Origin: Clostridiales bacterium
GTDB lineage: Bacteria; Bacillota; Clostridia; Oscillospirales; Acutalibacteraceae
Reading direction: 5' to 3'
Assembly (NCBI GenBank): GCA_012511005.1
Contig: JAAZGX010000211.1
Coordinates: forward strand, 1-17,127
DNA: 17,127 nucleotides
How positions within the stretch are numbered: the stretch's first letter is position 1; each line of letters begins with the position of its first letter. Shown piece by piece: positions 11,908 through 17,127 of this stretch. The notes below the pieces were generated by a model. The model was not told the DNA's origin, ran no database searches, and saw only the letters and a list, made by a program, of their open reading frames with translations. A program made the translations under genes and the position numbers.

Positions 11908-14436
11908 TTGTCAAAGGATAATAAAGACGATTATACGAAAATATGGTCTTTAGAGGAAATAGATGCGCTTTTAAGTGACAGCGTAAGCACACGCCTGCCT
12001 AAAAGCGATATGCCGTCAGAGGAAAAGACGAAGATAATAAAAAGCAGACAAGAAGCTGTTTATAATCCTCGTTTCGCTCAGAATGGCAGTACGGGGCATA
12101 ATATAAAAACAACGAAGATTGAGCATTCGCCGACGGGTGATATAACGCCGCAAACAGGCGGACTGCCCGCTGATAAGTATAGGGAGCGTTTTATAAACAG
12201 ACCTGTAAGAAATCTTGAAAAGACTGAGGATTTTTCAGGCGAATTCGGAATTAATCCTGAAAAACCGATTGAAAAACACGGCGTAATTACGAGGAAATCT
12301 CAATTCAAGCATACGCAGGACCTTTCGCCGCTGCCAATTTTAGTTTCCCCTGAGGAAGTTTTGTTGGAAGACGCAAAAGAGCAAAAAACAACGGTAAGAG
12401 GAATACTTGACGCGGATGAAAAGGAAAGGGAAATAAGCGAGAAAAAAATAGCGGATACGCTTAATCAGATAAAGATTGACGGATTTGACGATACAGGGGA
12501 GCCTGTAATAAAAACGGACGAGGCAAAAGTAGAGCAGGAGCTTTACGAAAGACGGAAAGAGAAAGCAAAAGAGTTTACGGTAAACAGAGGTGTTCTGCCC
12601 GATGTTGAAAAAGACGGCGTCAATAACAGTGATAGTGACACGGGCAACATATACTCAAATCAATCTTTTGAAAAGAAGACGCGAAAAGAAGTCTTTTCAT
12701 ATGACAATGACGAATTTAGGTTTGCAGATGATAAAATCAGGTTTGCATATTCACTTAAAAAGAGATATAAATCAGCGAAAATATCACTTATTTTAGAAGT
12801 GTTTTCGTTTTTACTTCTTGCGGCTTTATCCTTTTTCCCGGTTTTAGGGGACAGTGTATCATTCAAGCTGTTCGGCGGGAGTGAAAAGGTGTTTCTTATT
12901 TTATCTGCCCTTGTAACTGCTATTGGTATAGCAGCGGGAACGAAAACACTGAAAAAAGGTTTTTCACAAATTGTTCACCTGAAATTCGGCGCCGCTGCCT
13001 CTGCTGCATTAGCAGTAGTTGCAGTAGTAATTCAGCTTTTACTCTTTTTTATAGCAGACGGTGTTGTGCTTAGCTCTATTCCGATTTATTTAATTGTCGG
13101 TATAGGCGCACTTGTTTTTTATGAAGCGGGAGAGGTATTAAAATATAGGCGAACACTTTTTAACTTTGAGTTTATTACCGAAATAAATCCTTTGTATTCG
13201 GTGGAGAGTATTTGTAAAGAGGACGAAGCTTTTGAAATTGGCAGAGGGCTTTTACTCGGCGAACCTGACATTAAGGCATCATTTAAAACACTTTTTCCGG
13301 AAAAGTTTATGGAGCTTTCCTCGAAACGCTTTATCTCAGATGAGCTGTCAACAAAGCTTTTTCCCGTGGTGTTAGCATTATCGGCAATATCGGGTGTAAT
13401 AGCCGCCGTATTAAGCCGTGATTATCAAGCGGCTATTGGTACATTTACAGCCGTTTTATGTATAGGCATACCCTCGTCGGCATATTTTTCGGATAATATG
13501 ATTTTATCAGAAATTTCCGGAAAACTATTAGATGACGGCGCGATGATTTCAGGCTATGAGGCGGCAGACCACTTTCTTGGTACGAATGCAATAGCACTTG
13601 ATTCATCGGAGATTTTTGATGTTTCTCAGTGCAATATTTATGGCATAAAAACATTCCACTCAATGAGGATTGACGAGGCTATTCTTTTCACCGCCGCTAT
13701 GTTAATTGAAGCAAAAGCGCCGCTTAGCGGTGTGTTTGACAGTGTAATTCTTGGCAGGAGAGAGCTTTTGCCGCCCGTTGAAACGATATCTTATGAGGAT
13801 AGGCTCGGACTTTCTGCATGGATACACAACAGGCGGGTTTTAGTCGGCAACAGGAATTTACTCATAAATCACAATGTAGAAGCGCCGAAAAAGGATTTTG
13901 AAAGAAAATATCTGCACGACGGCAGATGTCCTTTATACCTTGCTATTGAGGGTAAAATAGCAGCGATGTTCATTGTGAGCTATGAGGCGGATTCTATACT
14001 TTCTCCGCTTATTAAGGATATAGAGAAAAATGGAATTACTTTGCTTATTAAAACGACTGACGCCAATATAACAGAGGAGTTTATATGCTCATCGTTAAGG
14101 CTGCCGCAAAGCGGGACAAAGGTATTGAGCGCTGTGGCGGGAGAAATGTTTGACGAATGTAAAAGGGAAGTTAAAAAAAGCTCGCAAACTCATGTTTTGC
14201 ATGACGGTACCACATATTCCATGCTAAAAGCGTTGTCAGCTATTTTTTCGCTTAGTAAATTTAAGAATATTACAATGATTATGCATTCTGTCGGGGCGGC
14301 TATTGGTATTGCATTTACAGCAGTGCTTTCTTTAACATCCGGACTTATGCAGGCAGGTCCGTTTAAGATGATATTTTATCAGCTTTTTTGGGCAGTGATA
14401 ACCGTAGTTATATTGAAAATAAACACTAAAAAATAA
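11908..14436 (+). CDS. Pseudo-P-type ATPase: eight-helix P1B-like membrane protein with degraded catalytic motifs
   Basis: A protein of 842 residues if it starts at TTG 11908. The GTG at 11896 overlaps the GAAAGGG ribosome site, so it is less likely. Residues 1-285 are charged and low in hydrophobics, with no HMA CxxC metal site. Eight hydrophobic helices follow, at about 291-313, 327-344, 360-384, 386-407, 483-503, 506-527, 788-811 and 817-837. This is the 2+2+2+2 layout of P1B ATPases, with loops where the A domain (408-482) and P/N domains (528-787) belong. The key motifs are lost: CPC is I-P-S-S (521-524), DKTGT is D565-S-S-E-I, the HP motif is K-A-P (603-605), TGDN is T-T-D-A-N (716-720). 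No TGE is seen in the A loop, and hinge GDGxND is at best H765-D-G. Only the R-V-L-V-G-N strand (643-648) and the general frame survive. ATP-driven transport is very unlikely. Function unknown; a sensor, scaffold or regulator are inferences. Confidence 0.75.
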   Translation: MSKDNKDDYTKIWSLEEIDALLSDSVSTRLPKSDMPSEEKTKIIKSRQEAVYNPRFAQNGSTGHNIKTTKIEHSPTGDITPQTGGLPADKYRERFINRPVRNLEKTEDFSGEFGINPEKPIEKHGVITRKSQFKHTQDLSPLPILVSPEEVLLEDAKEQKTTVRGILDADEKEREISEKKIADTLNQIKIDGFDDTGEPVIKTDEAKVEQELYERRKEKAKEFTVNRGVLPDVEKDGVNNSDSDTGNIYSNQSFEKKTRKEVFSYDNDEFRFADDKIRFAYSLKKRYKSAKISLILEVFSFLLLAALSFFPVLGDSVSFKLFGGSEKVFLILSALVTAIGIAAGTKTLKKGFSQIVHLKFGAAASAALAVVAVVIQLLLFFIADGVVLSSIPIYLIVGIGALVFYEAGEVLKYRRTLFNFEFITEINPLYSVESICKEDEAFEIGRGLLLGEPDIKASFKTLFPEKFMELSSKRFISDELSTKLFPVVLALSAISGVIAAVLSRDYQAAIGTFTAVLCIGIPSSAYFSDNMILSEISGKLLDDGAMISGYEAADHFLGTNAIALDSSEIFDVSQCNIYGIKTFHSMRIDEAILFTAAMLIEAKAPLSGVFDSVILGRRELLPPVETISYEDRLGLSAWIHNRRVLVGNRNLLINHNVEAPKKDFERKYLHDGRCPLYLAIEGKIAAMFIVSYEADSILSPLIKDIEKNGITLLIKTTDANITEEFICSSLRLPQSGTKVLSAVAGEMFDECKREVKKSSQTHVLHDGTTYSMLKALSAIFSLSKFKNITMIMHSVGAAIGIAFTAVLSLTSGLMQAGPFKMIFYQLFWAVITVVILKINTKK

Positions 14437-14464
14437 GTATTTAATACGCGAAAGGAACGATAAT

Positions 14465-16918
14465 ATGAAACACAAGGACATTATTGATAAGTTGTCACTT
14501 GAGCAAAAAGCGGCTTTTTGCTCCGGCAAGGACTTTTGGCATCTTTATTCCGCTGAAAATGTAGGTTTGCCTGAAATAATGGTTACGGATGGTCCTCACG
14601 GACTGAGAAAGCAAAACAAGGAAAGAGAAGACAAAAGCGTAAAAGGCGTATTAGACGGCAGTTTTCCTGCTACTTGTTTCCCCGCCGCCGCTACAACATC
14701 TTGCTCTTGGGACACGGATATGATTTATGAAATGGGCGAGGCTTTGGGCGAAGAATGCCTTAAAGAAAAGGTATCTGTTCTTTTAGGTCCCGGCATAAAT
14801 ATTAAACGGTCGCCGCTTTGCGGAAGAAACTTTGAATACTTTTCAGAGGACCCATTTCTTACGGGAGAAATGGGCGTGAATTTCATAAACGGTGTGCAAA
14901 GTAAAGGCGTTGGAACATCTCTTAAACACTTTGCCGCAAATAATCAGGAAAACAGGCGTATGACGATTGATTCAATCGTTGACGAGCGCGCTTTAAGGGA
15001 AATTTATCTAACGGGTTTTGAAAGATGCGTAAAAGACGGTAAACCGTGGACTGTAATGAATGCTTATAACCGATTAAACGGTACTTACTGCTCTGAAAAT
15101 GAGTGGCTTCTTTCAGATGTTCTCCGTAAAGAATGGGGTTATTACGGTGTAGTCGTAACGGACTGGGGTGCAGAGAATGATATTGTTCTTGGTCTTAAAG
15201 CAGGGCAAAATCTTGAGATGCCGTCATCAGGCGGACTTAACCCCGCAAAAATTGTTGAAGCGGTGAAAAACAAAAGCCTTAGAGAGGAAGTATTAAACGA
15301 GCGTGTAGACGAGGTTGTGGACCTTATCTTAAAGTCTAAAGAAAGCTTTAAAGAGCATAGCTTTGATATAGATAAACACCACGCTCTTGCAAGAAAGATA
15401 GCTGCAAATTCTGTTGTGCTGCTGAAAAATAAGGACGAAATTCTTCCTCTTTCAAACAATCAAACAGTAGCGGTAATAGGGCATATGGCGAAAGAGCCGC
15501 GCTATCAGGGTGCGGGTAGCTCTTTAATTAATCCAACAAAACTTGACAATGCGTTAGACGAGCTTTCAAATCTTGGGTTTACCTGCTGTTTTGCACAAGG
15601 ATACGATAAAGCAGTTGATATTCCAAATCAAGATATGATTGACGGGGCGGTAAGGCTTGCGAATACTGCGGATGTCGCCGTTGTATTTATCGGACTTACA
15701 GAGGTTTATGAGTCAGAGGGATTTGACAGAAAGCACATTAATCTGCCTCCCGCTCACAATGCCCTCGTAAAAGCTGTTGCACAGGCAAATAAAAATACTG
15801 TAGTTGTACTTTCGGGCGGCGCTGCTGTTACTATGCCGTGGCTTGAAGATGTTAGAGGTGTTGTTCACGGATTTTTAGGCGGTCAAGCGGGCGGCGGCGC
15901 GATAGCCGATGTACTGTCGGGTAAAGTCAACCCTTCCGGCAAGCTTACTGAAACATATCCGCTAAAGCTTGAGGATAATCCGTCATATGAGTATTTTCCC
16001 GGCAATCAGCTTACTGTGGAATATAGGGAAAGTATTTATGTGGGTTATAGATATTATGACAAGGCGTTAAAATCCGTGCTTTTTCCGTTTGGATACGGTC
16101 TTTCATACACTACTTTTGAGTATAGCGATATCGTTCTTGATAAAACCGAGATGGACGATACGGACACATTGACAGTAAAGTTTACAATCAAAAATACGGG
16201 AAATGTTGACGGAGCAGAGGTAGCTCAAGTATATGTCGGTTCACCGAGTAGTACAATATTTAGACCCGAAAAGGAGCTAAAAGCCTTTAAAAAGGTATTC
16301 CTTAAAGCGGGAGAAGAAAAAGAAGTCTCTGTTACATTATCCAAGAGGGCATTTGCATATTATAATGTAAATATACACGATTGGCATGTGGAAACGGGTG
16401 AGTATACTGTATTAGTGGGTGCAAGCTCACGAGATATTCTGCTTTCTGCAAGCGTGAAAATTAACTCAACAGTAACGGCGGATATACCGGATTACAGTGA
16501 AACGGCACCTGCCTATTATAGCGGAATAATAACCAATTTGCCTGATAGGCAATTTACAGCTTTGCTCGGTAGAGAATTGCCTTTGTCAGAGAGGGACCCG
16601 TCACTTCCCATAGACATAAATTGCACACTTGAAATGGCGGCAGCAACAAAGCGCGGAGAGAAAATTAACAAGCTCATATCAACCATAATAAAAAGAATAG
16701 GCGGCGGTGGCGTTAACGAGGAAATGATGAAAGCCTCTGCCGTACAAATACCCATTCGCTGTTTCGTAACGATGAGCCTTGGCGTTTTCTCTTGGCCTAT
16801 GGCACAGGCGCTTATTGATATACTAAACGGCAAAAGCCTTGTAAAAGCAACGGGAGTATTCATTAAAAACCTGCCGGCTACGCTTAAAAAGTTGCCGGAG
16901 CTTATGAAAAGTCTATAA
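14465..16918 (+). CDS. Glycoside hydrolase family 3 beta-glycosidase
   Basis: A retaining exo-beta-glycosidase of 817 residues. Residues 1-290 form the N-terminal barrel, with the substrate-binding D42-G-P-H-G, K154-H-F-A and the nucleophile D233 in V-V-T-D-W. Residues about 310-550 are the alpha/beta sandwich, carrying the probable acid/base E418 in S-E-G-F-D-R. A fibronectin III-like domain spans about 567-665, and about 150 further residues at the C terminus match nothing I recognise. There is no signal peptide, so it probably acts on imported oligosaccharides or glycosides in the cytoplasm. ATG with AAAGGA upstream, 28 bases after the pseudo-ATPase gene. A Gfo/Idh/MocA oxidoreductase follows after 21 bases. 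Beta-glucosidase or beta-xylosidase are the likely activities; exact sugar is not predictable. Confidence 0.92.
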   Translation: MKHKDIIDKLSLEQKAAFCSGKDFWHLYSAENVGLPEIMVTDGPHGLRKQNKEREDKSVKGVLDGSFPATCFPAAATTSCSWDTDMIYEMGEALGEECLKEKVSVLLGPGINIKRSPLCGRNFEYFSEDPFLTGEMGVNFINGVQSKGVGTSLKHFAANNQENRRMTIDSIVDERALREIYLTGFERCVKDGKPWTVMNAYNRLNGTYCSENEWLLSDVLRKEWGYYGVVVTDWGAENDIVLGLKAGQNLEMPSSGGLNPAKIVEAVKNKSLREEVLNERVDEVVDLILKSKESFKEHSFDIDKHHALARKIAANSVVLLKNKDEILPLSNNQTVAVIGHMAKEPRYQGAGSSLINPTKLDNALDELSNLGFTCCFAQGYDKAVDIPNQDMIDGAVRLANTADVAVVFIGLTEVYESEGFDRKHINLPPAHNALVKAVAQANKNTVVVLSGGAAVTMPWLEDVRGVVHGFLGGQAGGGAIADVLSGKVNPSGKLTETYPLKLEDNPSYEYFPGNQLTVEYRESIYVGYRYYDKALKSVLFPFGYGLSYTTFEYSDIVLDKTEMDDTDTLTVKFTIKNTGNVDGAEVAQVYVGSPSSTIFRPEKELKAFKKVFLKAGEEKEVSVTLSKRAFAYYNVNIHDWHVETGEYTVLVGASSRDILLSASVKINSTVTADIPDYSETAPAYYSGIITNLPDRQFTALLGRELPLSERDPSLPIDINCTLEMAAATKRGEKINKLISTIIKRIGGGGVNEEMMKASAVQIPIRCFVTMSLGVFSWPMAQALIDILNGKSLVKATGVFIKNLPATLKKLPELMKSL

Positions 16919-16939
16919 AGAACGAAAAGGGGAATAAAA

Positions 16940-17127
16940 ATGTCACAAACAAATAAAGTTCGCCTTGGAATTATAGGTATGGGGAATATGGGCTCAAGCC
17001 ATTTAAGGTTTTATCTTGAGGATGAATTGCCGGAAATAACAGTTACGGCGGTGGCAGATATTGACCCCGAAAGACTCGAATGGGCAAAAGAGGAATGCCC
17101 CCTGATTTTAACATTTGAAAGTGCCGA
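16940..17127 (+). CDS. Gfo/Idh/MocA family oxidoreductase, N-terminal fragment (cut by window end)
   Basis: The first 62 codons of an open reading frame that runs off the right edge. After a short lead (MSQTNKVRL) comes the Rossmann dinucleotide-binding loop G-I-I-G-M-G-N-M-G-S-S-H. After the second strand comes V-A-D-I-D, where the acidic residue suggests NAD(H) preference. This is the pattern of sugar and inositol dehydrogenases of the Gfo/Idh/MocA family. ATG start preceded by AAAAGGGG at good spacing. The 21-base gap to the GH3 gene suggests co-transcription and a role in sugar metabolism. The substrate cannot be told from this part. Confidence 0.85.
   Translation, partial: MSQTNKVRLGIIGMGNMGSSHLRFYLEDELPEITVTAVADIDPERLEWAKEECPLILTFESA

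Noticed and set aside
11908..14436. Functional heavy-metal exporter (CopA/ZntA)
   Set aside because: Topology fits, but CPC, DKTGT, TGE, HP and GDGxND are not present in usable form.

Overview
The window reads as bacterial chromosome from a low-to-moderate GC Firmicute, most likely a gut-type Clostridia (Oscillospiraceae/Ruminococcaceae-like). This is inferred from strong GGAGG-type ribosome binding sites, consensus TTGACA/TATAAT promoters, a tRNA with encoded CCA, a clostridial-looking SerRS, pyrimidine-nucleoside phosphorylase and a chromosomal soj/spo0J-type parAB pair followed by serS. No insertion sequence, phage gene, CRISPR array or rRNA is visible.

Layout. Positions 1-6386 are on the minus strand: a class C beta-lactamase-fold serine hydrolase, then the arginine/ornithine cluster argC-argJ-argB-argD (read leftward from a consensus promoter at 6025-6053 to a GC-rich terminator at 1712-1739), then a 58-residue membrane miniprotein with its own promoter and terminator. 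From about 6376 rightward everything is on the plus strand: pdp, a tRNA-Thr(GGT) with its own promoter and terminator, the tightly packed run parA-parB-serS-rlmB, a large multi-pass membrane protein, a GH3 glycosidase, and the start of a Gfo/Idh/MocA oxidoreductase cut by the window edge.

How the genes work together. ArgC, ArgJ, ArgB and ArgD make the cyclic acetyl route from glutamate to ornithine; ArgJ recycles the acetyl group. ParA/ParB segregate the chromosome, SerS charges tRNA-Ser and RlmB methylates 23S rRNA. The GH3 enzyme and the oxidoreductase look like a small carbohydrate-use unit.

The most unusual item is the protein at 11908-14436. It has the eight-helix layout and soluble-domain order of a P1B-type (heavy-metal) P-type ATPase, but the phosphorylation motif, metal-binding CPC motif, TGE loop, N-domain HP motif and hinge GDGxxND are all degraded. 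In place of a metal-binding domain it carries about 285 residues of charged, probably disordered N-terminal sequence. It looks like a pseudo-P-type ATPase kept as an intact open reading frame, and its function is unknown.
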